Shown: positions 26,008 through 36,457 of the stretch, piece by piece
How the letters are laid out: every line of letters begins with the position of its first letter
How positions within the stretch are numbered: the first letter of the stretch is position 1
Source: Candidatus Scalindua sp.
GTDB taxonomy: Bacteria > Planctomycetota > Brocadiia > Brocadiales > Scalinduaceae
Assembly: GCA_021777035.1 (NCBI GenBank)
Contig: JAIQZR010000010.1
Span: 1-64,000, forward strand
Length of the DNA stretch: 64,000 nt
Reading direction: 5' to 3'
Translations under genes and position numbers: made by a program
The notes under the pieces: generated by a model
Database searches by the model: none
What the model was told of the DNA's origin: nothing
The model's input: only the letters and a program-made list of their open reading frames with translations

Positions 26008-27384
26008 ATGGAACATGAAATTGACTGGGACAGTTTACTACAGTACATTGAAGAGGGCAGCGTTATACCCATAATCGGACAGGAGTTGTCAGTCATAGAA
26101 GTGGCTGGTAGAATGATCCCTCTCTACCAGCTTATTGCACAACAATTGGCTACAGTCTTCAATCTATCATCAGCAAAAATCCCACCTGATATTACACTGA
26201 ATCAGGTAGTATGCAAAATTCTAAAAAAAGGAATCCGACGCGAAAAGATTTATCCACAGATAAAAATAATTAACGATAAAATCCCTTTGTCTCTGCCTCA
26301 ACACTTGAAAAAACTGGCGAAGATCCATCATTTTAACCTCTTCGTGTCCACAGCCTTTGATAAATTGCTTGAGCTTTCAATAAATGAAGAACGATATTCT
26401 GGTAGGTCAGAAACAGTAACTATCCCGTACTCTCCAAAAAAAGGAACCGATATATTACAGGACATTGAGGCCTGTGGGCAGGCAATAGTATATCAGCTTA
26501 TGGGAAAAGTATCATCTGCACCGGATTATGCCGTAACAGATGAGGATGTCCTTGAGTTTATGCATACATTACAGTCAGAATCCAAACGTCCGAAGCATCT
26601 CTTTGATCTCTTAAACGAACAAAATTTGCTTATCATTGGAAATCAGTACCCGGATTGGCTTGCACGGTTCTTTCTTAGAATGACTAAAAATACAAAGCTA
26701 TCCATGCCCAGGGATACTACAGAATATCTAATTGATACCAGATCGAAAGGAGATGGCAACCTAGTACATTTTTTAACGCATTTCAGTTTATGCACCGAAG
26801 TCTATCCAGAAAGTAATCCCTTTAAGTTTATTGATCTTCTTTATAAAAAATGGCAGGAGAGGAATCATACACCCATTGAAACAGATCTCCAACCAAATAT
26901 AAATCTACAAGCTAGTGAGGAGATGCCACGAGATGCAATATTCATAAGTTATGCCAGTGAGGATTTGGACAAGGCCAGCACACTGAAATCATCACTTGAG
27001 TCAAAAGGATTTACCGTTTGGCTGGACAAAGAAAGACTTGAGCCTGGCCACTTTTTTGACACAGAGATTCGTAAGAACATCTATCGCAGTTCATTTTTTA
27101 TTCCATTAATTTCTTTGCATACAGAACAAAGACTTGAGGGTTATTTCAGACGGGAGTGGGAATGCGCCATTGACCGTATGAAAGGGATGGACAAGTCCCT
27201 TAAATTCATTTTACCCATTATTATCGACGGCACGCCTCTTTGTGCAGATGATTTACGCGTCCCTGAAGGGTTTAAGAATTTGCACTGGACGCGCTTGTCA
27301 GGTGGATTACCAACTCCGGAATTTACGGATTGGTTGAAGATGCAGGATAGACTCGTTCAAAAGAGAGGACGTGGATATACATGA
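26008..27384 (+). CDS. SIR2-like - TIR fusion protein
   Basis: 458 residues. Residues 1-270 look like a SIR2-like fold (SVIPIIGQELS at 18-28, FVSTAFDKLLE, VYQLMGKV, LLIIGNQYPDWL). The histidine expected in the LHG motif is methionine (M165), so this domain is probably not an active NADase. A TIR domain follows at 307-445, starting RDAIFISYASED, with WLDKERLEPG and a glutamate in RREWECA (E383 or E385) at the usual catalytic place. The stop overlaps the start of the STAND gene by 4 bases (ATGA), giving coupled translation. The pair resembles an anti-phage effector plus sensor. Confidence 0.8.
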   Translation: MEHEIDWDSLLQYIEEGSVIPIIGQELSVIEVAGRMIPLYQLIAQQLATVFNLSSAKIPPDITLNQVVCKILKKGIRREKIYPQIKIINDKIPLSLPQHLKKLAKIHHFNLFVSTAFDKLLELSINEERYSGRSETVTIPYSPKKGTDILQDIEACGQAIVYQLMGKVSSAPDYAVTDEDVLEFMHTLQSESKRPKHLFDLLNEQNLLIIGNQYPDWLARFFLRMTKNTKLSMPRDTTEYLIDTRSKGDGNLVHFLTHFSLCTEVYPESNPFKFIDLLYKKWQERNHTPIETDLQPNINLQASEEMPRDAIFISYASEDLDKASTLKSSLESKGFTVWLDKERLEPGHFFDTEIRKNIYRSSFFIPLISLHTEQRLEGYFRREWECAIDRMKGMDKSLKFILPIIIDGTPLCADDLRVPEGFKNLHWTRLSGGLPTPEFTDWLKMQDRLVQKRGRGYT

Positions 27385-30359
27385 GCAAAGAAATACCAGT
27401 CATCCCTGACGATCGTATCGTTGACCATGAAAATCCCTGGCCGGGGTTAAGTTCATTCACAGAGTCGATATGTAAATATTTTCATGGCCGTGAAGCTGAG
27501 ACACGTGAGCTTTTCCAGCTGGTCAAACGGGGCAACTTGATCGTCCTTTTCGGTAAATCAGGACTTGGCAAGACATCGATCCTCAATGCCGGCCTCTTTC
27601 CGTTACTACGGACAGAACAATTTCTACCTATATCAATTCGCATTAATTTCGACGAAGACAGCCCTCCTTTCTCTGAACAGGTAAAATCTCTTATTATACA
27701 TGAATGTATGTCAAATGCAGTCGAAGCTTCCTCCTCTGTTCAAGGTGAGACCTTATGGGAATATTTCCATAGGGTAGACGTTGATTTCTGGAACAATCAT
27801 AATCGATATACTACTCCTGTACTGATATTTGATCAATTCGAGGAGATATTTACTCGTGGACGTGAAAGTGCTGTAAACAAGCTCCGGTCTAATGAGTTCC
27901 TGGAGCAGCTATCCGATCTAATAGACAACAGATACCCTGATACCGTTAATACTTGGCTGGAGGCCAACGCAAGTCTGGATTCCCCCATCCGTTATGATTT
28001 CGACAAACAAAACTTCAAGATAATACTTGCTGTACGCGAAGATTATCTAGCCGATCTTTCAGACCTCAATAAACAATTCCATACGATTATGGATAATCGC
28101 CTTAGGCTGCAACAAATGTCAGGAGAAAAGGCGCGAAATGTTATGAAGAAGGCGGGCGGGCACTTGTTGGAGGAGGGCCTGGCTGACCGTATTATTGCAT
28201 TTATCTCACGTGCCGTCCATGACTCTGAAATAAGTACTACACAAACTATGACGATTGATTCTTACCAATTGGAACCTGCGCTGTTAAGCCTGGTATGTCG
28301 AGAGCTTAATAATAAACGGTTATCACTGGAAATGCCCAGGATTACGGCAGACCTTCTCACTGATTCGTGCAGTCAGATATTGGAGGACTTTTACGAACGA
28401 AGTCTTGCAGATCTGGGAGCGCAGGTGCAAACGTTTATAGAGGAAAGGCTCCTGACGAATTCCGGTTATCGCAGCACGGCTGCCCTTGAGGATGCCATTC
28501 AAGTTAATGGTATCAACCAGAAAACTGTAGACATGTTAGTAGATCGTCGTTTATTGCGATATGAATATCGTTTTGGTGCCAGATATATAGAACTTATTCA
28601 CGACAGCTTGACAGATATTGTAAGAGATCATCGCGATCAAAGGCGCCAGAGAGAAGCGTTACAAGAAGAAACACAGCGCAGGTTTGAAATGAAGAAGCGG
28701 TTGCGTAGGTTATGGATTGTAATTGTGATATTTATGGTACTCACAGTAGGGTCTTCCATTGGCGGTTATTTTGGCATAGCAGGACAAAAAAAAGCAAGAA
28801 AGACAGAGCTAAAAACGAAAGATGCCTTTGATTTGACATATAAGTTTAATCGTGGGATCCGTACTACCATGACAATTTACAAAACAATATATTCTGAGAA
28901 TACTGCGGTAAATATAATTCTACAAAAATTCAGGCTGGACTTGTGTGAAATCTTGAAAGTATTGATAACACTTAATCCAGAGAATACTAATTTGCAACTG
29001 GATTTAAAGGCAAGCTATGATGGTATCGGAAATTTCCTTTTGGCTGAGGGGAAACGGGTAGAATCGCTTGAATTCTACTGGAAATCTCTGTCCATAATAA
29101 AAGAACTATCAGCTGCAGATCCAGATAATACAGAATGGCAACATCGTTTGACGAAGAGTTATAATCTCATCAGTAAAATTCTTATGGCAGATGGAAGATA
29201 TGTTGAAACTCTTAAAATCTACCGAAAGTCCCTAGCTATATTAAAGAAACTCACAGCTTTAGATCCAGAGAATTTTGATTGGCAACGGGATATGCTAGAG
29301 TGCTACATTCGAGAAGGTGATATACTCATGGCCTCAGGGATGCTTACTGAATCCCTAGAATCTTATAAGTTGTGTAATCGATTACTCAATACGCTGTTGT
29401 ACAGAGAGCCTAATGACAGCACGCTCCAAATGTGTTTGGCAAAAAGTAAGGAAAGAATAGGAAGTATACTTTTAACCGAAGAGAAGAGATCAGAAGCACT
29501 GGAATATTACCAAGATGCTCTGGCAATATTGAAACCTCTAGTAAAATTTGTACCAGTAGGTAGCGTACTTCTAAATCTAAATCAAAGTAAGGGATTGAAT
29601 ACACAGCAATATTTTCAAGATAACCTGACAATACCATTATCTTTCGTAAATATTGACCCAAATAATGCTGCTAAAAAGCAACTGCTTGCAACCATTTATA
29701 ATAGAATTGGAGATGTATTATTTTCAGAGGGTAGACATGATAAATCGTTGGTTATGTACCAGAAAAGTCTTAATAACAAGAGAAACACATCCAAGCAACT
29801 CTCGGATGATCTCGGTTGGAAGCGTGATTTATCCATAAGCTATAGCAAGATGACTAAGGTATTACAGGCTAACGAAAATTGGGAAGAGGCAGGAATATAT
29901 TCTCAGAAAGTATTAAGTACGTTAGAACAGTTGGCAAGACACGACATAGAGCATGCAGGGTGGTTGTGGGATTGGACGATGACTAGTATCAAGTTTCAGG
30001 ACTTTCTGTATGCATTAGAAAGCTCGCTTGCTACAGCACCTGATAATCCCCTTCTCTGGAATCTCAAGGGGAAGGTTTTGCAAACGCTCCTAAAGAATGA
30101 CCAAGCCATCGCAGCATTCACAAAGGCGATTAAACTCGGTTATTCAAATAGCGCATCTCAACCGAAACAGCTTGAGCTTTACCTCCTAAATCGCGCACGA
30201 ATTTACCATAGACAAGGTCATATAGAAAATGCACGTTCAGACCTGGAAGATGCAATCAAACAAAACCCCAATATTCATGTCCCAAAAGATTTAGAGGGCA
30301 TGTTGAGTTCTGGAATGAACAATCAATCAATTGAAACTACTAAGCATCCTACTGACTAA
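27381..30359 (+). CDS. Membrane-anchored STAND NTPase with TPR-like repeats
   Basis: 992 residues. The opening NPWPGLSSFTE and HGREAE mark the conflict-system STAND type (nSTAND1-like). Walker A is GKSGLGKT at 58-65, Walker B D151 in LIFDQFEEIF, and HDSLTDIVRDH is the winged-helix-like end of the switch. One hydrophobic segment at about 442-466 (IVIVIFMVLTVGSS) should place it in the membrane, with helical TPR-like repeats after it (for example ESLEFYWKSLSIIKEL). The repeats would face the other side of the membrane if there is only one crossing. Coupled to the SIR2-TIR gene, it is the likely sensor and switch for that effector. Confidence 0.85.
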   Translation: MSKEIPVIPDDRIVDHENPWPGLSSFTESICKYFHGREAETRELFQLVKRGNLIVLFGKSGLGKTSILNAGLFPLLRTEQFLPISIRINFDEDSPPFSEQVKSLIIHECMSNAVEASSSVQGETLWEYFHRVDVDFWNNHNRYTTPVLIFDQFEEIFTRGRESAVNKLRSNEFLEQLSDLIDNRYPDTVNTWLEANASLDSPIRYDFDKQNFKIILAVREDYLADLSDLNKQFHTIMDNRLRLQQMSGEKARNVMKKAGGHLLEEGLADRIIAFISRAVHDSEISTTQTMTIDSYQLEPALLSLVCRELNNKRLSLEMPRITADLLTDSCSQILEDFYERSLADLGAQVQTFIEERLLTNSGYRSTAALEDAIQVNGINQKTVDMLVDRRLLRYEYRFGARYIELIHDSLTDIVRDHRDQRRQREALQEETQRRFEMKKRLRRLWIVIVIFMVLTVGSSIGGYFGIAGQKKARKTELKTKDAFDLTYKFNRGIRTTMTIYKTIYSENTAVNIILQKFRLDLCEILKVLITLNPENTNLQLDLKASYDGIGNFLLAEGKRVESLEFYWKSLSIIKELSAADPDNTEWQHRLTKSYNLISKILMADGRYVETLKIYRKSLAILKKLTALDPENFDWQRDMLECYIREGDILMASGMLTESLESYKLCNRLLNTLLYREPNDSTLQMCLAKSKERIGSILLTEEKRSEALEYYQDALAILKPLVKFVPVGSVLLNLNQSKGLNTQQYFQDNLTIPLSFVNIDPNNAAKKQLLATIYNRIGDVLFSEGRHDKSLVMYQKSLNNKRNTSKQLSDDLGWKRDLSISYSKMTKVLQANENWEEAGIYSQKVLSTLEQLARHDIEHAGWLWDWTMTSIKFQDFLYALESSLATAPDNPLLWNLKGKVLQTLLKNDQAIAAFTKAIKLGYSNSASQPKQLELYLLNRARIYHRQGHIENARSDLEDAIKQNPNIHVPKDLEGMLSSGMNNQSIETTKHPTD

Positions 30360-30398
30360 TATATTGTGGTATCTGATGAGCTAAATTATTCTAAAAGC

Positions 30399-31916
30399 TT
30401 AAAGACTATTATAAAAATCACTGCATGGTCTTCCAGACCGCTCAAAGTCATATTTCGCCCTTTCTTGTAATCCAATGACCCAATTTGCAAATCCTGAACG
30501 GTAAAAATCATCTTCCGTCTGCGGTAAACCTAAATTTAAAAGATTTGATGCACAGGTTTTGGCTTGATCATCTCTACCGGATTTCAAAAGGCAAAGAATA
30601 TTATCAAAATGGTATTGGTGATTATTCGGGGCTTTTTCTATAAGCACTCCAAATTTATCTATTGCATCCTCATGCCTGCCTACATGCCAATATATTGTGG
30701 CCAGACGGTGGTGCAATTCATGTGAATCAGAAAATCGTTCATAAAATTGTTCAAGTACACTTACCGCTTCTTTCTCTCTTTGCAGATCATACAGTACACA
30801 TGCAAGGTTAATAACATCACCAGATTCTACTGCTTTCTCTTCAACAAGATTACTCAATATTTCAAATGCCTCTTCAAGTCGACCGATAGATGCCAACGCA
30901 TAAGCCTTGATCCTTTCTGCCTTTATTTCATCCTCGTGAACTAGTTTTTCACCTTTATCCAAAATCTTTATCAAGTTCTCTATCGGTTGTAATTTATTGG
31001 CCAGTCTGTTATTGATAAGCACTCCACCGGCAGCAGCAGCATCACCAGTATCTATTTCCAGGGCTTTCTGATAATAACAGGCAGCTTCTTCATAACAATG
31101 CTGCTGTTGCTTAACATAACCCAGGATACCGAAGACATTCTCATCGCAGGACGGATGATTTAAAAGCCATCTAGCCAAATCCTGTACTTCAGTCCATTTC
31201 CCCATGGCCATTAAGCAGACGGCCTTTACGACAAATGGGTAATAAAAATGCTTTTCGGGGAATTCATATGTACAGATAGAGATGAAATAATCAATAGCCT
31301 TTTCTGCCGACGAGTAGTCTCCAACTTCATATTCAGAGGTAAAGTCAATCAAAGCCTTTTGTAACCGTTTATTGATGTTATTGGTCCTATCTTCATGAAT
31401 TGGAACCAATGTGCCTAATTCTTCTTGAAATCTATCCATAAAAGGTAATCGCTGGTCCTCGCTTATAAAAGGCACATAGGCTAAATTCATATCCTGACAT
31501 ATGCGCTGAATTGCGTATTCAAGACTGGACTTGATTGCAAAATCAACCTCATAATATCGAAGTGATCTTAAGTAAATATAAGGTGGACTACAGGACTGGT
31601 CGAAAGAGAAATCTTTCTCGACTAAAGGTATGACTTTCAGTCGTCTTTTTTCTTGCAGATCAAGCGCATGTTCGACTTCGATACGGGTGTATTCTGATTT
31701 ATGGTAGTTGTAAGTAAGCAATGGAATGAAAAGCTCGCAATTGTCAATTCGTTTTGTCAGGAAAGGAGTGATCCTCTCTCCACCCGGAATTTCTTCACCT
31801 TCAGCAGAATAGTCCCAAATCTTTAAAGGTTGGGCTGACAGCCTGGCAAAAACCCGTCGTGTTAAATAAGTATCCTTGCCCGCGAAACTGACAAATGTAT
31901 CAATGCTTGATTTCAT
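30399..31916 (-). CDS. TIR-like domain - TPR protein
   Basis: 505 residues. Residues 4-130 form a TIR-type domain (IDTFVSFAGKDTYLTRRVF, KIWDYSAEGEEIPGG, then LFIPLLTYNY and YTRIEVEHAL, whose glutamate is in the catalytic position). From about 180 to the end there are TPRs (AACYYQKALEID, LATIYWHVGRHEDAI). No membrane segment. It overlaps the upstream exported-protein gene by 17 bases. Its last 18 codons are duplicated as a scrap at 20296-20349. Probably a cytoplasmic NAD-consuming or signalling effector of the module. Confidence 0.8.
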   Translation of the reverse strand: MKSSIDTFVSFAGKDTYLTRRVFARLSAQPLKIWDYSAEGEEIPGGERITPFLTKRIDNCELFIPLLTYNYHKSEYTRIEVEHALDLQEKRRLKVIPLVEKDFSFDQSCSPPYIYLRSLRYYEVDFAIKSSLEYAIQRICQDMNLAYVPFISEDQRLPFMDRFQEELGTLVPIHEDRTNNINKRLQKALIDFTSEYEVGDYSSAEKAIDYFISICTYEFPEKHFYYPFVVKAVCLMAMGKWTEVQDLARWLLNHPSCDENVFGILGYVKQQQHCYEEAACYYQKALEIDTGDAAAAGGVLINNRLANKLQPIENLIKILDKGEKLVHEDEIKAERIKAYALASIGRLEEAFEILSNLVEEKAVESGDVINLACVLYDLQREKEAVSVLEQFYERFSDSHELHHRLATIYWHVGRHEDAIDKFGVLIEKAPNNHQYHFDNILCLLKSGRDDQAKTCASNLLNLGLPQTEDDFYRSGFANWVIGLQERAKYDFERSGRPCSDFYNSL

Positions 31917-33183
31917 TTTGACCCTCCGGTGGTATCATGACAGTAGGTGTTCTGACTGTCGGCCAAATACTTACATCGGCAATTGATGCGACAAAATTGC
32001 TATATCGTGTTTTGTCTTGTTCTTTTACATATCTGAAAAATGCTGAATACCGCATGGCCGTTGTTAATGCGCGATACACCTCAGGATTTCCACCTTCCAA
32101 TGAACGCATCAGATCACTTAATTCCCTACTGAAACTATCCATATTAACTAGATGCCCGTTATTATCCACAAAAGCATTGAGCCCTGCTGTATCTTCCATC
32201 GCACGTTCAGCATATTTAATTTGGATTTTTTCGAAAACAGGTTTTAGCGTTTCTTCTGTTATCATAATCCCGTTTGCTGCCATACCTTCAGCGGTACTCT
32301 TTATTTCTGATACCATTTCGGTTGTGTAATTGGATAAGTATTGTTGAAGATATTCCATTGTAATCTCATCTAATTTCTTGTTTAATTTCCAGCAGTCCCA
32401 CAGTGGGTAGCCGTTCAGCATCAATTGTTCACTTTTGTTTTGACGAGATTTTATGTCAAATACAATGTCTTGTTCATAATCATTTATAACATATGAGTGG
32501 ACTCTTCCTTCTCTATATGTATCGTCAATTGATTTTTTAGCAATTAGATTTTTGGTCGGATTAGGATTGTATTCGCCTGTACCAAGAAGATAGCCATTAT
32601 TGTCAGATTTCGGCAAATTAATGCTTGCGGGATGGAAAGCCAGAATATCAGCTTGAAAAAGGCGAAGGCCAAGCAGTGTGTTCTCAATTGCAGGGTGGTA
32701 ATTCATGATTTTTGCTCCCTTTTTCAGCCATTCATAGTTTCTTTCTTCATTAACAAGCTCTCCAAAGAGAGTAAAAATGGCATGCTGATCTTCATTTGCA
32801 AAACGAGCAATAGGTATCATCACCCAATCGGCAACAGGCGCTACGACCGTATTTTTTTCTCCAGCACCGTTTCTGACTGTTACAAGGAGCCTTTCACCGT
32901 CAACTCTTTGCCTGTCATATTTAAGTCCAATCACTTCAAGATTGCCTTTAGGTTTTGCAATCCCTCCAAACGCCACACCACCGACCCCGGAAACGAAACC
33001 GAATGAACTTCGTCCTTTTGAAAGATGCATTAGGTTGTTTAAGGCTTTTGCTGGTGTATACGCAAATGTAAATCCTGCCAATTGCAGACCGGCAATTGAT
33101 AGTGATGGGATTATAAACAGTAAGAGAATGAGTAATGAAATTGATTTGTGTAGACGAATCTTTTCAAAAAAAGACCTCTTCAT
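31900..33183 (-). CDS. Exported protein of unknown function
   Basis: 427 residues, not recognised. An N-terminal signal or anchor (HKSISLLILLLFIIPSLSIAG) leads to a beta-rich region with a glycine-rich stretch (FVSGVGGVAFGG), a middle without motifs, and a helical C-terminus. A good ribosome site (aaggaggt) precedes the ATG. It is co-transcribed with and overlaps the TIR-TPR gene downstream, so it may feed envelope information to that protein; this is inference from position. Confidence 0.7.
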   Translation of the reverse strand: MKRSFFEKIRLHKSISLLILLLFIIPSLSIAGLQLAGFTFAYTPAKALNNLMHLSKGRSSFGFVSGVGGVAFGGIAKPKGNLEVIGLKYDRQRVDGERLLVTVRNGAGEKNTVVAPVADWVMIPIARFANEDQHAIFTLFGELVNEERNYEWLKKGAKIMNYHPAIENTLLGLRLFQADILAFHPASINLPKSDNNGYLLGTGEYNPNPTKNLIAKKSIDDTYREGRVHSYVINDYEQDIVFDIKSRQNKSEQLMLNGYPLWDCWKLNKKLDEITMEYLQQYLSNYTTEMVSEIKSTAEGMAANGIMITEETLKPVFEKIQIKYAERAMEDTAGLNAFVDNNGHLVNMDSFSRELSDLMRSLEGGNPEVYRALTTAMRYSAFFRYVKEQDKTRYSNFVASIADVSIWPTVRTPTVMIPPEGQNEIKH

Positions 33184-33245
33184 GACACCTCCTTCAGTTT
33201 GTAATTATAATGTAATAATATCATTATTTTCTGTAAATATCCTCT

Positions 33246-34619
33246 CTAAAAACTACTAAAACCTGGGGAGAATTTATCGTGTCTGGCCTGGTTTCCACTT
33301 TGTATATAATTCTCTGCATTGCCAAGTCCTAATAATAGCCATTCCGGTTTATATCCTGAGTATGTAGTAAGAAGTCGCGTCGATTTCTGCTTCAGTATCT
33401 TGATATTTGCTTTGGATACGTTTGTCTTGATTTCGGCAATAACAATTATTTTTTTCATATCATTGATAGCAACCAGATCAATCTCATTCTGATTGCCTCT
33501 TTCCCAATATGAACCGATACGATTATATTTTCCTGTATCAGCAAAGAGGTCATGAAAGAACTTTTCCAATATTCTTCCGCTATAACTAGCATAATCCCGT
33601 CTAATCAGATCCTTAACATAATCAAAGTTTGCTGTTTCTATGGCGGAACGGTTGCGATATATAAATCGAAACCATAAACTTAAGAAGTTGTCGGTAATTC
33701 TGTATTTTTGCAAACGCGTATTCGGTTTTGCGTCTATAGGCTTATGTCTTGAGATAATGGAATAGTCCTTTTCCAGTCGGTCAAGATATCCTCCAATATT
33801 TCGCTCAAGAATAGATTCAATTTCAGCCCTTGCTGTTTTTCCTACTGAAATAAGCTCAAGGATTGAAAAATATGTCCCATATTCCTTCCCAAATTCTTCT
33901 ATAAGCAGGGATTTCCCTTCGTTTAGAAAAGGAGAGTTTTCTTCAAGCACAAGACCCAGGATGCCATCATATGAGAAAGCTCCATTTGTGGTCAATATAT
34001 CGATGTATTTAGGCTTCCCACCTGTAAAGACATAATAATCGAACAATGTTTTTACATCATTAATTCCGTAATCACGTAAGATTGTCTTGATGGTCTTTAT
34101 CTTAAATGGTTTAACAAAAAAGAGCCTGTCTGCTCTTCCAAATAATGGTTCTTTTGCATTCTGAAATATTTTGTACATTAATGAGTAAACAGAACCTATG
34201 AAAATCAAATTAAGCTTACATCCGTTTTTGTTCAAATCCCACAAATGCTGTATTTCAGAATAAACTGATGGGTTTATGTAATAAAACTCTTGAAACTCAT
34301 CAATAATTAGGGTAAATCGCTTTTTTTTAGATATTTCCAGCGCCACCGCAAAAACATCCTTAAATGTACGAATATCTCCAATAACAGGAGTATCAAACGA
34401 TTTCTTAATTTCAGCAAGATATTCCATACACAGCAGATGTTCTGATTTCTTAGACACAAAGAGGTATATAAACTTATGGTTCCTGGCAAACTCAAGAGAA
34501 AGCAGAGTCTTTCCAACACGTCTGCTCCCTGTGAGGACAGTCATCTTTGCACCTTTATCAGCTTGCTGAAAAAGTATTTTGAGCAAATCCAGTTCATTTT
34601 CTCGATTATAAAATTTCAT
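33246..34619 (-). CDS. ATPase with DUF234 (archaeal-ATPase type)
   Basis: 457 residues. FYNRENELDLLKILF, Walker A GSRRVGKT near residue 32-39, and FTLIIDEFQEF as Walker B identify the archaeal-type STAND-like ATPase family. The C-terminal DUF234 part holds a nuclease-like core (QNEIDLVA, then IAEIKT). Such genes are frequent passengers in genomes and their role is unclear. It sits between the sigma-54 activator and the exported-protein gene, at the point that corresponds to the start of the DUF350 operon in the other copy of the block, so it may be an insertion. Confidence 0.85.
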   Translation of the reverse strand: MKFYNRENELDLLKILFQQADKGAKMTVLTGSRRVGKTLLSLEFARNHKFIYLFVSKKSEHLLCMEYLAEIKKSFDTPVIGDIRTFKDVFAVALEISKKKRFTLIIDEFQEFYYINPSVYSEIQHLWDLNKNGCKLNLIFIGSVYSLMYKIFQNAKEPLFGRADRLFFVKPFKIKTIKTILRDYGINDVKTLFDYYVFTGGKPKYIDILTTNGAFSYDGILGLVLEENSPFLNEGKSLLIEEFGKEYGTYFSILELISVGKTARAEIESILERNIGGYLDRLEKDYSIISRHKPIDAKPNTRLQKYRITDNFLSLWFRFIYRNRSAIETANFDYVKDLIRRDYASYSGRILEKFFHDLFADTGKYNRIGSYWERGNQNEIDLVAINDMKKIIVIAEIKTNVSKANIKILKQKSTRLLTTYSGYKPEWLLLGLGNAENYIQSGNQARHDKFSPGFSSF

Positions 34620-34690
34620 ATAGTAACCCCTGTTACAGTAACCCGAATTATTATATTCCGTTATCCCGAAAAATCAACCAGAAACCTTTT

Positions 34691-36454
34691 TTACTCCTGA
34701 CACTCTATCTTCATCAGCTCTTCTGCTTCATTGATGACCGAGGAGAGAGCAATGTTAAATTCGTCTGCGGTATTCTCCTTCCAGTGTTTCCGGGCAGCTC
34801 TGGCATCGTCGCTTAGAAGGCGTTGAAAATATAGCAGCTTGGACTTGAGGATGTTTATGCTGTCAAATGTAGACTGGCTGTGAAAGAGAAGTGGATGTAT
34901 GCACAGCATATCCAGCTCATCCAGTCTTAACCTCAACTGTGAACTGTCTAATGAAACATTTTTTATATCTGTGTATGTGCGGTTGACAATTGCCTTCGTC
35001 AAGCGTTCAGTGGCATTAACAACCTCCAGTACGCGTCTCAGATGGCGCAGGCAATCAGCACTTCTTACGCTATCAGTCTTTTGTGAAAGAGAATGCGTTT
35101 CTTTCTCCGGTATAGTGGAAAATCCCAGATGGTTGAACGTCGCTTTGAGGTGTTTCAGCCCAAGTACATTTTCGCTAAAGAACAGACTATACATGTTTGA
35201 GAGAACAGTCTTGAGATCTCTGACATTCCCTGGACAATTGTATTTCTTCAGTTGTTCAATAACCTCGCTTGATAAACGCTTATTCTGTTCGTTAATCATA
35301 GACTTCCAAATGCTTTCTACGATAGCAGGTATATCTTCGGGGTGATCTCTCAGTGCAAACGTGTGAATCAAGAACCCCCGGAGACGGTAGTACAGGTCTT
35401 CTCTGAAGAGGCCTGCCTGTACCATGGAAAACAGGTTGTTGTTTGTGGCGGCAATTATCCGTGCCTTGACATTTACGTCTTCCAGTCCACCTAATGGCCT
35501 TATTTCCCCTTCCTGTAAAGCCCTGAGAATCTTTACCTGTTGATTCAGCGACAGCTCTCCAATTTCATCAAGAAACAGCGTCCCGCTTCCGGCCTCTTCC
35601 CACAGGCCTTTTTTATCTTTAGTAGCCCCTGTGAAAGAGCCCTTTTTATATCCAAAAAGTTCAAGTTCAAGCAGTGTATCCGGCAGCCCTCCGCAGTTAA
35701 CGGCAACAAATTTTTCTGAATGTCTATTGCTGTTTCGATAAATCTCCCGAGCGACAACTTCCTTTCCGGTTCCTGATTCGCCAAGGATAAGAACATGGTG
35801 ACTGTTTTTTGCGGCACAAAGAATCATCTGACGGATGTACATTGCCTCCAGAGAGCTTCCAATAAAGGTTTCTTCAAGCTCTTTGGGCACAGGTACAATC
35901 TTCATCAGATCCATTAAGGAACAGGGAATTGAATCATTCCTGACCTTTCTTTTATCTTCAGTTGATTGAGAGTATTCAGGTACAGCGTCTTGACGTTTAC
36001 ACACCGAAGGTTCGTCCAGGGAACGCCATATATCTTCAAATACATTATCGTCAGCACCCAGTATATAATAATTATTGTCGTCTTTCGCCTGTGAGATAAA
36101 ATTTCTGACGCTACTAACCAGGCGGGCAGCCACAGCATATTTAGTTTCAAGTATCGGTATCACGTTTTTACGACCCAATAATATCCTTGATAGCTCTACT
36201 GTTTTCTGTTGTATATCACAATCAATGACTCCTTTCCTGGATTTGAAGTGGCTCAGTTTGCATGAGCTTACGACGTATACAACCGGAGGTGGTGTATTCT
36301 TATCTTTAATCGATGCCTTAAATTCGTTGTTGCTGCCATTTCTTAATACGGTTTTGACAGGCGGAACTTCATTTTCGTAAGAAATGTATTTTATTGCTTC
36401 AATATCCATTTTCTTGAGTATGTCTGTTTGGTTTAGATATATAGTATGTGCCAT
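34691..36454 (-). CDS. Sigma-54-dependent AAA activator without HTH
   Basis: 587 residues from ATG 36454. Residues 1-190 are an unrecognised sensory region ([23 protein letters not shown]). The AAA core follows: Walker A GESGTGKE at 225-232, the sigma-54 contact loop GSFTGA at 272-277, [10 protein letters not shown], and an R-finger region ending [10 protein letters not shown]. The last 140 residues are helical, with no Fis-type helix-turn-helix visible, so it may work from solution. The frame is open 81 codons upstream but the residues there look like non-coding translation. Divergent from the Hsp90-like genes, whose promoter is a consensus sigma-54 site. Confidence 0.85.
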   Translation of the reverse strand: MAHTIYLNQTDILKKMDIEAIKYISYENEVPPVKTVLRNGSNNEFKASIKDKNTPPPVVYVVSSCKLSHFKSRKGVIDCDIQQKTVELSRILLGRKNVIPILETKYAVAARLVSSVRNFISQAKDDNNYYILGADDNVFEDIWRSLDEPSVCKRQDAVPEYSQSTEDKRKVRNDSIPCSLMDLMKIVPVPKELEETFIGSSLEAMYIRQMILCAAKNSHHVLILGESGTGKEVVAREIYRNSNRHSEKFVAVNCGGLPDTLLELELFGYKKGSFTGATKDKKGLWEEAGSGTLFLDEIGELSLNQQVKILRALQEGEIRPLGGLEDVNVKARIIAATNNNLFSMVQAGLFREDLYYRLRGFLIHTFALRDHPEDIPAIVESIWKSMINEQNKRLSSEVIEQLKKYNCPGNVRDLKTVLSNMYSLFFSENVLGLKHLKATFNHLGFSTIPEKETHSLSQKTDSVRSADCLRHLRRVLEVVNATERLTKAIVNRTYTDIKNVSLDSSQLRLRLDELDMLCIHPLLFHSQSTFDSINILKSKLLYFQRLLSDDARAARKHWKENTADEFNIALSSVINEAEELMKIECQE

Positions 36455-36457
36455 AAA

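Noticed and set aside
26008-30359. Thoeris or a prokaryotic Argonaute-SIR2 system
   Set aside because: No SLOG-containing ThsA partner and no Argonaute gene; the partner is a STAND-TPR protein, so the pair does not fit those systems.
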